Shown here in pieces: positions 44,134-54,407 of a DNA stretch of 64,000 nt. The DNA is from Chitinophaga sp. XS-30 (GTDB taxonomy: Bacteria > Bacteroidota > Bacteroidia > Chitinophagales > Chitinophagaceae): assembly GCF_008086345.1 (NCBI RefSeq), contig NZ_CP043006.1, positions 2,354,032 to 2,418,031 on the forward strand. Reading direction: 5' to 3'. The notes under the pieces are model-generated. The model saw only the letters and a program-made list of their open reading frames with translations. It had not been told where the DNA came from and made no database searches. The position numbers were made by a program, and so were the translations under genes. The stretch's first letter is position 1, and the number at the start of each line of letters is the position of its first letter.

Positions 44134-45411
44134 ATGAGATCTACATCCTTTCTTCTCTTCTTTGCTATCCTGCTGGTCCTGATAGATATCTATGTTTTTG
44201 TAGCCGTCCGTACCCTCATGCAGCACGCATCCCCGCGCTGGAAAATACCGGTATTCAGCCTGTACTGGCTGGTATCCGTCCTGATGGTATTGTCACTACT
44301 GTTCTTCCGGCGTTTGCCCGGCGAGAATTTCATGGCTTTCCGGAGTTATTTCATGGCGGTGGCGCTGGGCATCTTTTTCGCGAAGGTGGTAGTAGTGCTC
44401 TTCATGCTGGCGGATGACGGCCGCAGGGCGGTGATGTGGATCGTGGAAAAGTTCCGCTCTGCTCCGGCAGTGGCCGCGGCGGTGGTGGAAGGCAACAAGG
44501 AGGTGGAAGGGATCACCCGCTCCCAGTTCCTGATGAAGTCCGGCCTGCTGGCCGGCGGCACGGTGTTGGGGACGCTGCTTTACGGGTTCTCCAACAAATA
44601 TAATTATCATGTCCGCAAACTGCGCCTCCATTATCCCAATCTTCCGGAGTCTTTCCGGGGTATGAAGCTGGTGCAGATATCAGATATCCATTCCGGCAGT
44701 TTTGCCAACAAGACCGCCGTGATGCGCGGCGTGGAACTGATCCGTGCGCAGAAACCGGACCTGGTGGTATTCACGGGCGATCTGGTGAACGACCGGGCCA
44801 GGGAAATGGAGGATTATATCGAGGTATTTAACAAGATCGATGCCCCCATGGGCGTTTATTCCACATTGGGCAATCACGACTATGGCGATTATTACAACTG
44901 GCCGGATTATGATGAGAACCGCCACAGTCCGCTTAAAGTAGAGAACCTGGAACGGCTCAAGGACATTCACCGGGAAATGGGCTGGCGCCTGCTGATGAAT
45001 GAAAATGTGACCCTGGAACGTAATAACGAGAAAATTGCCCTCATCGGCGTGGAGAACTGGAGCCAGAACCCCCGTTTCCCGCGGAAAGGAGACCTGGCGG
45101 CGGCGCATGCAGGTACTGCCGGCATCCCCTTCAAAATACTGCTGTCCCACGATCCCACGCATTGGGACGGGCAGGTGCGCAGCGCTTACCCGGATATCGA
45201 TCTGATGCTGGCCGGCCATACGCACGGTATGCAATTCGGTGTGGAAATTCCTTTCTTCAAATGGAGCCCGGCCCAGTACATCTACAAGCAATGGGCAGGC
45301 CTTTACGAAGCCGGTGCGCAGAAGCTGTATGTCAACCGGGGCTATGGTTTCCTCGGTTACCCGGGCCGCGTTGGCATCATGCCGGAGATCACCGTGATAG
45401 AACTGGCATAG
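44134..45411 (+). CDS. Membrane-anchored metallophosphoesterase
   Basis: A 425-residue protein with three or four N-terminal membrane helices (about residues 5-25, 38-60, 70-92 and 128-148) and a calcineurin-like phosphoesterase domain facing the periplasm or cytoplasm. Metal motifs: QISDIHSGSF, FTGDLVND, LGNHDYGDY, LLSHDPTHWD, LAGHTHGMQFG. It resembles YkuE/YaeI-type phosphoesterases, some of which act on UDP-sugars or phospholipids, but the substrate is not determinable. A TAATTTTG -7-like box lies at 44088-44095. Confidence 0.9.
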   Translation: MRSTSFLLFFAILLVLIDIYVFVAVRTLMQHASPRWKIPVFSLYWLVSVLMVLSLLFFRRLPGENFMAFRSYFMAVALGIFFAKVVVVLFMLADDGRRAVMWIVEKFRSAPAVAAAVVEGNKEVEGITRSQFLMKSGLLAGGTVLGTLLYGFSNKYNYHVRKLRLHYPNLPESFRGMKLVQISDIHSGSFANKTAVMRGVELIRAQKPDLVVFTGDLVNDRAREMEDYIEVFNKIDAPMGVYSTLGNHDYGDYYNWPDYDENRHSPLKVENLERLKDIHREMGWRLLMNENVTLERNNEKIALIGVENWSQNPRFPRKGDLAAAHAGTAGIPFKILLSHDPTHWDGQVRSAYPDIDLMLAGHTHGMQFGVEIPFFKWSPAQYIYKQWAGLYEAGAQKLYVNRGYGFLGYPGRVGIMPEITVIELA

Positions 45412-45441
45412 GCAAAATTACCTTATCTTGGTGCTGCCGTT

Positions 45442-46380
45442 ATGCGATACCATATCATTCTGATCATCCTCATCCTTTCTGTACAGCAGGCCGCAGGGCA
45501 AAGCCTGGCCGAACTGGAGCGCCAGCTGGATTCGCTGCTCGGACGGCGTGCCAGAAGCGAGGTGACTTTCTCCCTGGGATACGGCAATAATCCGGCTTAT
45601 GGCAGCAAATCCACGGACCCCTTCAGGCCCCTGACCATGAAGCCTTTCCTGTCCCCCGGAATTTCCTATAACCACAAAAGCGGGCTGTTCGCTTCCGTGT
45701 ACGGGTATTATCTTTTTAACGCCAGCTATGATCCCTGGTTCGAGACGGACCTGAATATCGGGTACGATTACACGAAAAGCCGTCGCCTGATGACCGGTAT
45801 CTCCTACACCCGCTACTTTTACCGCGATTCTTCAGACGTGCCGCCAACCCCCATACGGAACGAATTGTTTGCTTATTTCATTTACCGGAAATGGTGGCTG
45901 GAACCGGGCATCAGCCTGGATCTGGGCTGGGGCAAACTCCGGCAGCGCAGCGATCCCCAGGCGGAACGCACGGTAAGCGGCAGCGATTTTAATGTTATCG
46001 CAGACCTGCGGCATACCTTCATTTATATGGACCTCCTGAAGAATGACGATGCCCTGCTGATCATGCCGGTATTTTCCTTTACCGCCGGTACGGCCAATTA
46101 TTACAGCAACCTCAAAAGCTTTCAGTATGTATCCCGCTCCAAACTTATCCAGAACAGGGGTAAGGGCAAAAGAGGCCGCGGCCAGCCGATACAGGAGCTG
46201 GAAGAAATTGTGAGCGACAATACGGGTTTCCAGCCACGCGCGCTGGATGTGAGCATGCGGGTATCCTATATGCTTGGAAAGTTCGCCGTTTCCCCCTCTT
46301 ATACATTATTCCGGCTGCTACAGGGGGAAGACAGCGTCCTCACCGGTTATTTTACCGCCAGCGTCAGCCTAACGCTTTAA
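45442..46380 (+). CDS. Predicted outer-membrane beta-barrel protein
   Basis: A 312-residue exported protein (signal MRYHIILIILILSVQQAAG). The mature part alternates aromatic and polar residues in strands (FSLGYGNNPAYG, ASVYGYYLFNASYD, FAYFIYRKWWLEPGISLDLG), ending ASVSLTL with a hydrophobic last strand, as in outer-membrane barrels. An internal basic insert (KGKRGRGQ) is probably an extracellular or periplasmic loop. No family name recognised. It starts 30 bases after the phosphoesterase and may share its transcript. Confidence 0.65.
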   Translation: MRYHIILIILILSVQQAAGQSLAELERQLDSLLGRRARSEVTFSLGYGNNPAYGSKSTDPFRPLTMKPFLSPGISYNHKSGLFASVYGYYLFNASYDPWFETDLNIGYDYTKSRRLMTGISYTRYFYRDSSDVPPTPIRNELFAYFIYRKWWLEPGISLDLGWGKLRQRSDPQAERTVSGSDFNVIADLRHTFIYMDLLKNDDALLIMPVFSFTAGTANYYSNLKSFQYVSRSKLIQNRGKGKRGRGQPIQELEEIVSDNTGFQPRALDVSMRVSYMLGKFAVSPSYTLFRLLQGEDSVLTGYFTASVSLTL

Positions 46381-46506
46381 TACTGAACCCGCCAGCACGC
46401 TTTTTTAACTATTTAGCATGGATTTTGCATGCCTGATAGGGGTCGGGATGTTTCCCGGCGTCATAGAAGTGAACCCTTTGAAGCATAAACACTTAAACAC
46501 ATCAAT

Positions 46507-47121
46507 ATGAAAAAACTGTTTTTCGCACTGGCAGTCCTGACTGTCGCCACCGTATCCACAGCAAGTGCCCAGAAATTATTACGTTTCGGTATCAAGGGAG
46601 GCGCCAACCTTGGTAAACTGGACGGTACAGGTTATGATGAAGCATTCAAGCTGGGATACCACCTTGGCGGCTTCGCGCAGATCAACCTGACGAAGGGTTT
46701 CGGCATACAGCCGGAGCTCGTGTTCTCGTCCACAAATACCGAAGTGAAGAATACCTCGGAGTTTGAGGATGTGTACGATTTTGATAACATCAAGGAAACA
46801 AAGCCCAAGCTGAATTATCTGAGCATCCCGATACTGGCGAACATCGATCTTGGTTCCCCGCGTTTCAAACTGCAGGTAGGCCCGCAGTTCAGCATTATGA
46901 CCAGCAAGAAAGAGAATGTATTTGAAGAGGGAAGAGCGGCTTTCAAGAGCGGAGATTTTTCAGCAGTTGGCGGCCTGTGGCTGCAGCTGCCCATTGTTAA
47001 TATCAGCGCCAGGTATATTATCGGATTATCTGATGTCAATGACGTGAACTTAAGTACGGCCACTTCTCCTGAAAAATGGAAGAACCAGGCCATTCAGTTA
47101 GGAGTAGGTATTACGTTATAA
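46507..47121 (+). CDS. PorT-family outer-membrane beta-barrel (small porin-like)
   Basis: A 204-residue protein with signal peptide (cleavage after STASA) and the 'FGIKGGANLGKL' opening followed by eight-strand barrel patterns such as QINLTKGFGIQPELVFS and YLSIPILANIDLG, typical of the outer-membrane protein beta-barrel family common in Bacteroidota. Function is structural or unknown. A strong terminator follows at once. Confidence 0.85.
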   Translation: MKKLFFALAVLTVATVSTASAQKLLRFGIKGGANLGKLDGTGYDEAFKLGYHLGGFAQINLTKGFGIQPELVFSSTNTEVKNTSEFEDVYDFDNIKETKPKLNYLSIPILANIDLGSPRFKLQVGPQFSIMTSKKENVFEEGRAAFKSGDFSAVGGLWLQLPIVNISARYIIGLSDVNDVNLSTATSPEKWKNQAIQLGVGITL

Positions 47122-47147
47122 AAGAATGTAGACCTACACTGTTAACG

Positions 47148-47178
47148 GAGGGCGTCCATCAGGATGCCCTCTTTTTTT
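47148..47178 (+). terminator. Intrinsic terminator after the porin-like gene
   Basis: 10-bp stem GAGGGCGTCC with GGATGCCCTC (one G-T pair), 4-base loop, then seven T. Confidence 0.9.
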
Positions 47179-47328
47179 GCGTCGAACAACATCAGCCCTT
47201 TTTTGTTCTCGGTTATAAATATTACCTTTTGATCATGGCATTATAGTTGACTATATAGCATTACTATTAAATTGGGGGCATTACTCAGGAAATTCCTGCC
47301 ATATTGTCCCCGGACTTAAAACTGACAG

Positions 47329-49731
47329 ATGAACACATTTTTTTTAGGCAATTCGGAAGACGAGATGGAATTTATGCCGATTATCCCTTTGAATGAAGAT
47401 GGCGAAGGTCAGGAGGAAGACAAGTTACCGGAGGAATTGGCGCTATTGCCGTTACGAAATACAGTGCTGTTTCCCGGGGTAGTATTACCCATCACCGTGG
47501 GGCGGGACAAATCCATAAAGGCGGTAAATGATGCGTACCGGACTGACAAAATGATTGGTGTGGTCGCGCAAAAAGACAGTAACGTAGAGGAACCGGCTGT
47601 TGCGGACCTGACCAATGTGGGTACGATCGCCCGTATTGTTAAGCTGATCAAGATGCCGGACGGGGGAACGACCATCATCATCCAGGGCCGTAAACGCTTC
47701 AGGATCGCCTCCATCCTCACGGAAGATCCTTATTTCAAGGCCAGTTACGAATTGCTGGAGGAAGAAATGGAGGAGAACGATTCGGAGCTGGACGCCTATG
47801 TATCTTCCATCAAGGACCTGGCCAGCCAGATCATCCAGCTTTCTCCCAATATCCCTTCGGAAGCCAATATCATCCTGAAGAATATCGAGAATGCCACTTT
47901 CCTCATTCACTTCGTTTCTTCCAATCTCAACAGTGAGCTGAAAGACAAGCAGTTGCTGCTGGAGACCAACAATATCCGCATCCGTGCCGAACTGTTGATG
48001 AAACTCCTGCAAATGGAACTGCAACTGGCGGAACTGAAGAACAAGATCACCAACAAAACGAAGCAGGACCTTGATAAACAGCAGCGGGAATACTTCCTGC
48101 AGCAGCAGATGAAATCCATCAAGGAAGAGTTGGGAGGAGATGCTAACGACCGCGAGATCAGGGAAATGATCCGGAAATCAGAATTGAAGAAATGGCCGGA
48201 TGCCGCGAAAGAGCTTTTTACAAAAGGAGTGGAGAAACTGGAGCGCATGCATCCCAGCACACCGGATTATTCGGTAGTGTATAATCATATGGACCTGATG
48301 CTGGACCTGCCCTGGGAAGAATACACGAAGGACAGCTACGATCTGAAGAAAGCCAAGAAGGTGCTGGATAACGATCATTACGGGATGGACAGGATCAAGG
48401 AGCGTATCCTGGAATACCTCGCCGTATTGAAACTGAAAGGGGATATGAAATCGCCTATCCTTTGCTTTGTAGGGCCTCCGGGTATCGGCAAGACCTCGCT
48501 GGGCCGTTCCATCGCCAATGCCATCGGCCGTAAATATGCCAGGCTGAGCCTGGGTGGTCTGCATGACGAAAGCGAGATCAGGGGCCACAGGAAGACCTAT
48601 ATCGGCGCTATGGCCGGCCGAATCCTGCAGACCATCCGCAAGGTGAAATCTTCCAACCCTGTAATGATCCTCGATGAGATCGACAAAGTAGGCAATGATT
48701 TCCGGGGAGATCCCGCATCGGCATTGCTGGAAGTGCTGGACCCGGAACAGAACAGCACCTTTTACGATAATTATCTGGAACTGGAATACGATCTGAGCAA
48801 GGTCCTGTTCATTGCCACGGCGAACAATATCAACGCTATACCCATTGCGCTGCGCGACAGGCTGGAGATCATAGATCTCAGCGGTTATTCCATCGAGGAA
48901 AAAACAGAGATCGCCAAACGGCACCTCATTCCGAAGCAGAAAGAAGCGCACGGGCTGAAGGATTACAAATTCACCTTCTCCAACAAGGTCATCGAAAAAG
49001 TGATCGCCGACTATACCCGCGAAAGCGGTGTGCGTGAGCTGGACCGGCAGTTTGCCGGGGTCATGCGCTCGCTGGCGAAGGATGTAGCCACCGGCATAAA
49101 GCTGAAAGACACCATTTCAGAGGAAAGGGTCATGAAGGCGCTGGGCAAATCAAAATACAGCAACGAGATATATAAAACCGGTAATCCGCCGGGCGTAGCC
49201 GTTGGCCTGGCCTGGACCTATGTGGGCGGCGACATCCTGTTCATTGAATCCAGCCTCAGCGAAGGTAAAGGGGACCTGAAGCTTACCGGCAACCTCGGGA
49301 ACGTGATGAAGGAATCCGCCGTAACAGCACTGTCTTACCTGCAGTCCAATGCCTCTTCCCTGCGGATCGATCCGAAGATATTCCGGGAGAAGAACGTACA
49401 TGTGCATGTGCCGGAAGGCGCTGTACCGAAAGACGGGCCGAGTGCGGGCATTACCATGCTTACCGCCCTCTCATCCGCATACACCGGCCGCCGCGTGAAG
49501 CCTTACCTGGCTATGACAGGAGAGATCACCCTGCGCGGACAGGTACTGCCGGTGGGCGGCATCAAGGAAAAGATACTGGCCGCCAAGCGTGCCGGCATCA
49601 AAGAAGTGATGCTTTGCTGGCAGAATGAGAAGGATATCAACGACATCAATCCCGATTATATCAAGGGATTGAAGTTCCATTATGTCAAAGAAATGAACCA
49701 GGTGCTGGAAACAGCGTTATTAAAGAGATAG
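47329..49731 (+). CDS. lon: ATP-dependent protease Lon
   Basis: An 800-residue Lon protease that degrades misfolded and regulatory proteins. Layout: N-terminal substrate domain ([19 protein letters not shown]), AAA+ module with Walker [14 protein letters not shown] and Walker [10 protein letters not shown], and the C-terminal serine-lysine protease domain with Ser705 ([10 protein letters not shown]) and Lys748 (GGIKEKIL). Full length with all catalytic residues. Monocistronic, with terminators on both sides. Confidence 0.98.
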   Translation: MNTFFLGNSEDEMEFMPIIPLNEDGEGQEEDKLPEELALLPLRNTVLFPGVVLPITVGRDKSIKAVNDAYRTDKMIGVVAQKDSNVEEPAVADLTNVGTIARIVKLIKMPDGGTTIIIQGRKRFRIASILTEDPYFKASYELLEEEMEENDSELDAYVSSIKDLASQIIQLSPNIPSEANIILKNIENATFLIHFVSSNLNSELKDKQLLLETNNIRIRAELLMKLLQMELQLAELKNKITNKTKQDLDKQQREYFLQQQMKSIKEELGGDANDREIREMIRKSELKKWPDAAKELFTKGVEKLERMHPSTPDYSVVYNHMDLMLDLPWEEYTKDSYDLKKAKKVLDNDHYGMDRIKERILEYLAVLKLKGDMKSPILCFVGPPGIGKTSLGRSIANAIGRKYARLSLGGLHDESEIRGHRKTYIGAMAGRILQTIRKVKSSNPVMILDEIDKVGNDFRGDPASALLEVLDPEQNSTFYDNYLELEYDLSKVLFIATANNINAIPIALRDRLEIIDLSGYSIEEKTEIAKRHLIPKQKEAHGLKDYKFTFSNKVIEKVIADYTRESGVRELDRQFAGVMRSLAKDVATGIKLKDTISEERVMKALGKSKYSNEIYKTGNPPGVAVGLAWTYVGGDILFIESSLSEGKGDLKLTGNLGNVMKESAVTALSYLQSNASSLRIDPKIFREKNVHVHVPEGAVPKDGPSAGITMLTALSSAYTGRRVKPYLAMTGEITLRGQVLPVGGIKEKILAAKRAGIKEVMLCWQNEKDINDINPDYIKGLKFHYVKEMNQVLETALLKR

Positions 49732-49823
49732 CGCAATATGTTATTGTCTATTTTTCAGGCAGCGGCATATTCCATCATGCCTGCTTGAGGAAAAGCCGGC
49801 ACATGTTGATTGTTTAAGGGTTT

Positions 49824-49855
49824 GAACAGGGCCTCCCGGTTGGGCGGCCCTGTTC
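49824..49855 (+). terminator. Hairpin terminator after lon
   Basis: Perfect 10-bp stem GAACAGGGCC with its complement and a 12-base loop, 93 bases after the lon stop; the tail (ATTTA) is weakly T-rich. Confidence 0.65.
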
Positions 49856-49989
49856 ATTTACAGGCCATTCGCCGCAGAAGCGCATCCAATGGCATTCCGA
49901 TCCTGTGTATCACCGTTCATCCGTTTGCCAAACGAACTGCTGAAATCCGCGGGACGATTCGTAATTTGTTGCCTGTAATCCATTCACTA

Positions 49990-51066
49990 TTGTTCCGCAA
50001 CCTGATCATATTATTATTGCTATCCGCTGCCGCCCGCGCACAGGTGCTGGGAGGCAGGAATGTATTTGCCTTTCTTGATCTTCCCGCTGCACCGCAGCTG
50101 ACGGCCCTGGGCGGCGTGAACGTGAGCCAGCAGACGAATGACCTGTCCCTCTCCCTGCTGAACCCTGCTTTACTGCGGCCTTCCATGCATACGCATTTGC
50201 AGGTGAACTATGCCGGCTATTTTGCGGGCGTAAAATACAGCCATCTTGCAGCCGGTTACCATGTTCCCGCTTTGCAGACGACTTTTGCCACCAGCCTGCA
50301 GTATGTGGGCTATGGGGATATTCCGCATACCGATGCCGCCGGTAACGTACTGGGCTCCTTTCGCCCCGGCGATTTCGCATGGCAGGTTACGGCTTCGCGC
50401 AAATACCTGGAGAAATGGCATTACGGTATAAATCTTAAATATATCCGTTCCCGTTATCTCGAATACCGCTCTTCCGGCATTGCGGCCGATGTGGGGATCG
50501 CTTTCCAGGATACGGCACAGGGCTGGCAGGCGGGATTGGTGGCCCGTAATATGGGCACACAGTTTACAGCTTACGGCGGCAGCGTGCAGGAGCCGCTGCC
50601 ATTCGATCTTCAACTGGGTATCTCGAAGCGGCTGCAGCATATACCATTGCAGCTGTCGGCCACCATCCATCATGCCTATCAGTTTGATATCCGTTATGCG
50701 GACCCGGACTTCGATGAAGGCACCGTGATCGAGAACGGTGATACGGTGAGAGCCGGCGGCGGTACGGTGGACAAGATATTCCGTCATTTTGTGCTGGCTG
50801 CGCAGTTTGATGTGGGAAAATATGTGGAGCTGACAGCCGCTTATAATCATTTGCGCCGGCGGGAGCTGGCGTTGCCGGACCAGCAGGGGATGAGCGGTTT
50901 CTCCTTCGGTGTGGGCGTGGTCGTCAACAAACTGCAGCTGCGGTTTGCACGGTCGTGGTACCAGCGCACAACCGCATTCAATCATCTTGGCATCAGCCTG
51001 CCGCTGAACCAGTGGATGGGAATGGGCCGGCTGGGTGAGCGGATCGGTTGGAAACAGGAACAGTAA
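49990..51066 (+). CDS. porQ: Type IX secretion system protein PorQ
   Basis: A 358-residue outer-membrane protein matching PorQ of the T9SS, required with PorV for attaching cargo at the cell surface. Landmarks: GGRNVFAFLDLPAAPQLTAL, NDLSLSLLNPALLRP, barrel strands, and NHLGISLPL near the end. Start: the ORF is open to 49810, but TTG at 49990 gives a signal peptide (FRNLIILLLLSAAARAQ) and lies 22 bases after a TAATTTG box; the upstream part overlaps the lon terminator. The presence of PorQ implies this genome encodes a T9SS, the likely exporter of the giant protein at the right edge. Confidence 0.85.
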   Translation: MFRNLIILLLLSAAARAQVLGGRNVFAFLDLPAAPQLTALGGVNVSQQTNDLSLSLLNPALLRPSMHTHLQVNYAGYFAGVKYSHLAAGYHVPALQTTFATSLQYVGYGDIPHTDAAGNVLGSFRPGDFAWQVTASRKYLEKWHYGINLKYIRSRYLEYRSSGIAADVGIAFQDTAQGWQAGLVARNMGTQFTAYGGSVQEPLPFDLQLGISKRLQHIPLQLSATIHHAYQFDIRYADPDFDEGTVIENGDTVRAGGGTVDKIFRHFVLAAQFDVGKYVELTAAYNHLRRRELALPDQQGMSGFSFGVGVVVNKLQLRFARSWYQRTTAFNHLGISLPLNQWMGMGRLGERIGWKQEQ

Positions 51067-51081
51067 AAACGACATCAATAT

Positions 51082-51852
51082 ATGGAACCTATTATCGCTA
51101 TCAGAGGACTTCGGAAGAGTTACGGGGAGAAGCAGGTGCTGAAAGGCATTGATCTGGATGTATATCCCGGCCAGGTGATCGGGTACATTGGTCCGAATGG
51201 CGCCGGTAAATCCACTACGGTGAAGATACTGATAGGGCTGCTTGGTGATTTTGAAGGAGAGGTGAGCATACTCGGGCATGATCTCCGCGCGGATACGCTG
51301 GCCATTAAAAGCCAGATCGGTTATGTACCGGAGAATGCCGAGATCTATGAAGTGCTGACGCCGATGGAATATCTCTCCTTCATTGGGAAGCTTTACGGCA
51401 TGGATGATAGTCTCATCGAAGAACGGGCGGTGCGGATGTTGCAGGCGTTCGGTCTGCTGGAGAACAAGGCTCAGCGGATGGACACCTTTTCGAAAGGCAT
51501 GCGGCAGAAGGTGCTGATCATTTCGGGTTTGCTGCACGATCCGCAGATCGTGGTGCTGGATGAGCCATTGTCCGGCCTTGATGCCAATGCGGTGATCATC
51601 GTAAAAGAGATACTGTCGCTCCTCAAAAGAGAAGGGAAAACGATCTTTTACTGTTCGCATATGATGGACGTGGTAGAGAAGGTGTCTGACCGGATTGTGC
51701 TTATCAATGAAGGCAGTATTATGGCAGATGGTACTTTCGAGCAGCTGAAACAATCGGAAGCCGATACGCTGGAAAAGATCTTTGCCGATCTTACAGGGCG
51801 GCAGGACCTCTCCAATGTGGCCGATGCCTTCATTCATTCACCAGGCAAATAA
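51082..51852 (+). CDS. ABC transporter ATP-binding protein
   Basis: A 256-residue ABC ATPase with Walker A GPNGAGKST, Q-loop SQIGYVPENAE, signature FSKGMRQKV (a degenerate LSGGQ), Walker B IVVLDEP and H-loop CSHMMD. It has the form of the ABC-2 type exporters (CcmA-like). It starts 15 bases after porQ and 9 bases before the permease gene; the three form one operon. Substrate unknown. Confidence 0.93.
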   Translation: MEPIIAIRGLRKSYGEKQVLKGIDLDVYPGQVIGYIGPNGAGKSTTVKILIGLLGDFEGEVSILGHDLRADTLAIKSQIGYVPENAEIYEVLTPMEYLSFIGKLYGMDDSLIEERAVRMLQAFGLLENKAQRMDTFSKGMRQKVLIISGLLHDPQIVVLDEPLSGLDANAVIIVKEILSLLKREGKTIFYCSHMMDVVEKVSDRIVLINEGSIMADGTFEQLKQSEADTLEKIFADLTGRQDLSNVADAFIHSPGK

Positions 51853-51861
51853 ACATCCCGC

Positions 51862-53544
51862 ATGAATAAATTTTTTCTGGCGATCGTATCGTTGCTGAAC
51901 CCCTTGTGGAAACGTGCAGGCGTTAACGTATCGCAGCTGCATGCCATTCTGCGGGCCAAGCTGATCATGGATGACCGCAGGCCTAATGCCTATACCCAGA
52001 TGCAGCAGAAGAAAAAGAAGGAAATGAAGAACGGTTCCCTCGTGATGTTCCTGGTATCGCTGCTGATGGGGCTTTTTTATCTCTTCTTTTTTATTGTCAG
52101 CACAGATCTGCTGATGCAGCTGTTTATGTGGTTTTCCGTGTATATGGTAATGATGACCATCACCCTGATCTCGGATTTTACGAATGTGCTGATAGATGTG
52201 AAGGACAACTATGTTATTCTGCCGAGACCGGTGAATGACCGCACGGTAGTGGTATCGCGATTATTGCATATCATGATCCATATTTCCCGCATCATCCTGC
52301 CGCTGGCGTTGCCGGCCTTTGTGTTGCTGCTGGTGCGGGACGGAGCAATAGCTGCGTTATGGTTCGGCGTGCTGGTGCTGTTGTTGAGCGTCTTCGGTAT
52401 CTTCCTGGTCAACACCATTTACCTCATTGCTTTGAAGCTGACCACACCGGAGCGTTTCAAGGAAGTGGTCAACTATGTGCAGATCATCTTTTCCGTGATC
52501 GTATTTGCCACCTATTACCTGGTTCCCCGGCTGTTGGAGCGGTCGCAGCTGGAAAGTGTGAACCTGCGGGATTATCCCTGGCTGAACGTGCTGCCCGTCT
52601 ACTGGTTTGCGGGTGCCTGGGAGGCGGTGGTGAAGGGCGTGTACACCATGCCTTACCTGGTGTACCTCGCCCTGGTCTGGTGCGTTCCCGTTTTCAGCCT
52701 CTGGCTGGTCGTGCGGGTGTTTGCGCCAAGTTTCAACCGTAAGCTGGCGATGATCGGCGGCAGTGGGGGAGAAGCGGCACAGCCTGCCGTTACGGCAACG
52801 GGGAAAAGCCGTCCGAAATGGTACCGGCAGTTGGCGAAACGTGTGACCAGCGGGAGGGAGGAACAGCTGTCCTTTGAGCTGGTGTGGCTGATGACCGGCA
52901 GGATGCGGGATTTCAAGCTGAAAGTATATCCTTCCCTGGCTTATGTATTTGTGTTCTTCGCCTATTTTCTGCTGACGGGAAAGCATGGTTCTCCGGCTGA
53001 GGCCTGGAGCAGGCTGCCGGGTACCAATATGTTCATCTTCCTGATCTACGTCAGCAGTTTTGTATTCCTGACAGCGATCAATAATCTGATGTATTCAGAC
53101 AGGTATAAGGCCGCCTGGGTATATTATGCGGCGCCGCTGTCTTCTCCCGGACAGTTGCTGATGGGGGCTTTCAAGGCCACGCTGGTGAAGTTTTTCATAC
53201 CTTTTTACGTAGTGGTGGTGGTGTTTACGTTGTATGTCTGGGGGCCCCGGACCTTGCCGGACCTGGTGCTTGGTTTTGTGAACGTGGTACTGATCAATCT
53301 CTTTTTTGCGCTCATCTTCCTGCGAAAGCTGCCTTTCTCGGCGGAGCAGAATGTCAGGCAGAGTGCCGGTACCTTTATCAAAGGCCTGATGGTGCTTGTC
53401 ATTCCCGGCGCTATCGGGATGGGGCATTATGCCGTTGCGGGGGAGATATGGCTGGTGGGGATCTTCGTCCTGCTATCCGCCGCTGCTTTTTACCTCTTGT
53501 ACATGAAATACCGGGAAACCGCCTGGGCGCGCCTGGAAACATGA
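51862..53544 (+). CDS. ABC-2-type exporter permease (large, polytopic)
   Basis: A 560-residue integral membrane protein with roughly ten to twelve hydrophobic segments (for example about residues 58-78, 85-105, 125-160, 175-200, 355-370, 465-480, 505-545). It is the partner of the ATPase encoded 9 bases upstream. The central charged loop (KSRPKWYRQLAKRVTSG) is cytoplasmic by the positive-inside rule. The family was not named with certainty; such pairs export lipids, antimicrobial compounds or cofactors. Substrate unknown. Confidence 0.75.
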   Translation: MNKFFLAIVSLLNPLWKRAGVNVSQLHAILRAKLIMDDRRPNAYTQMQQKKKKEMKNGSLVMFLVSLLMGLFYLFFFIVSTDLLMQLFMWFSVYMVMMTITLISDFTNVLIDVKDNYVILPRPVNDRTVVVSRLLHIMIHISRIILPLALPAFVLLLVRDGAIAALWFGVLVLLLSVFGIFLVNTIYLIALKLTTPERFKEVVNYVQIIFSVIVFATYYLVPRLLERSQLESVNLRDYPWLNVLPVYWFAGAWEAVVKGVYTMPYLVYLALVWCVPVFSLWLVVRVFAPSFNRKLAMIGGSGGEAAQPAVTATGKSRPKWYRQLAKRVTSGREEQLSFELVWLMTGRMRDFKLKVYPSLAYVFVFFAYFLLTGKHGSPAEAWSRLPGTNMFIFLIYVSSFVFLTAINNLMYSDRYKAAWVYYAAPLSSPGQLLMGAFKATLVKFFIPFYVVVVVFTLYVWGPRTLPDLVLGFVNVVLINLFFALIFLRKLPFSAEQNVRQSAGTFIKGLMVLVIPGAIGMGHYAVAGEIWLVGIFVLLSAAAFYLLYMKYRETAWARLET

Positions 53545-53666
53545 TGCGAGCGGAGCGCAGCAGGGCGGTACCGGAAGCGATTCCGATGAGTCTCGGTGTT
53601 ATGTAAAATGCTGTCAGGCGCCCGGATAGAACGGGCGGAAATTACTGCTGTTGTAATGTCATCGGT

Positions 53667-54398
53667 TTAATCCTGCAATTGCCTTTTATACAGCTGGATG
53701 GTATTTTCCAGCCCGAAGTACAATGCATCGCATACGAGCGCGTGGCCGATGGATACTTCCTTCAGTTGAGGGATGTGCAGCTTGAAGAAGCGCAGGTTAT
53801 CCAGGTTCAGGTCGTGCCCCGCATTCAGCTCCAGGCCGATGGCGGTGGCTTCCTTTGCCGTGTTTTTGTAGTCATTGAACAGCTGGAGATTTTGCGGGCG
53901 GGTACGGGCATTGGTATATTCTTCCGCATAAGGGCCTGTATAAAGCTCTATCCTGTCCGCTCCGGCAGTTTTGGCCCCTTCCACTTTACTGACATCCGCA
54001 TTCAGGAAAATAGAGACCCTGATGCCTGCTTTTCTGAGCGTTCCGATCACGTCTTTGAGGAAAGACTGGTATTGTATGGTATCCCAGCCGGTATTGGAGG
54101 TGATGGCATCCGGTGGGTCGGGGACGAGGGTGCATTGATGCGGTTTTACGTCCAGCACCAGGTCCATGAAATCCGGTGACGGATATCCTTCTATGTTGAA
54201 TTCTGTCGTAACGATGGGCTTCAGGTCCCTTACATCCTGGTAACGGATGTGGCGCTCGTCCGGCCGGGGGTGTACGGTAATGCCATCTGCACCAAAACGT
54301 TCACAGTCCTTTGCCACCTGTATGATATCCGGCAGGTTGCCGCCGCGGGCATTACGCAGGGTGGCGAACTTGTTGATGTTAACACTCAGCTTAGTCAT
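53667..54398 (-). CDS. pdxJ: Pyridoxine 5'-phosphate synthase
   Basis: PdxJ closes the pyridine ring from 3-amino-1-phosphohydroxyacetone and DXP in vitamin B6 synthesis. The 243-residue TIM-barrel protein has NINKFATLRNARGGN, ITVHPRPDERHIRYQDV, EFNIEGYP, VPDPPDAITSNTGWD, ELYTGPYA, LNAGHDLNLDNL and EVSIGHALV, all family-typical. It begins ten bases before the DUF3307 stop on the same strand, so it may be the third gene of that operon. Confidence 0.96.
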   Translation of the reverse strand: MTKLSVNINKFATLRNARGGNLPDIIQVAKDCERFGADGITVHPRPDERHIRYQDVRDLKPIVTTEFNIEGYPSPDFMDLVLDVKPHQCTLVPDPPDAITSNTGWDTIQYQSFLKDVIGTLRKAGIRVSIFLNADVSKVEGAKTAGADRIELYTGPYAEEYTNARTRPQNLQLFNDYKNTAKEATAIGLELNAGHDLNLDNLRFFKLHIPQLKEVSIGHALVCDALYFGLENTIQLYKRQLQD

Positions 54399-54407
54399 GC
54401 TGCAAAA

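Noticed and set aside
50170..51837. 555-codon open frame antisense to porQ and the ABC ATPase
   Set aside because: It spans two well-supported genes on the plus strand and has no recognisable domain.
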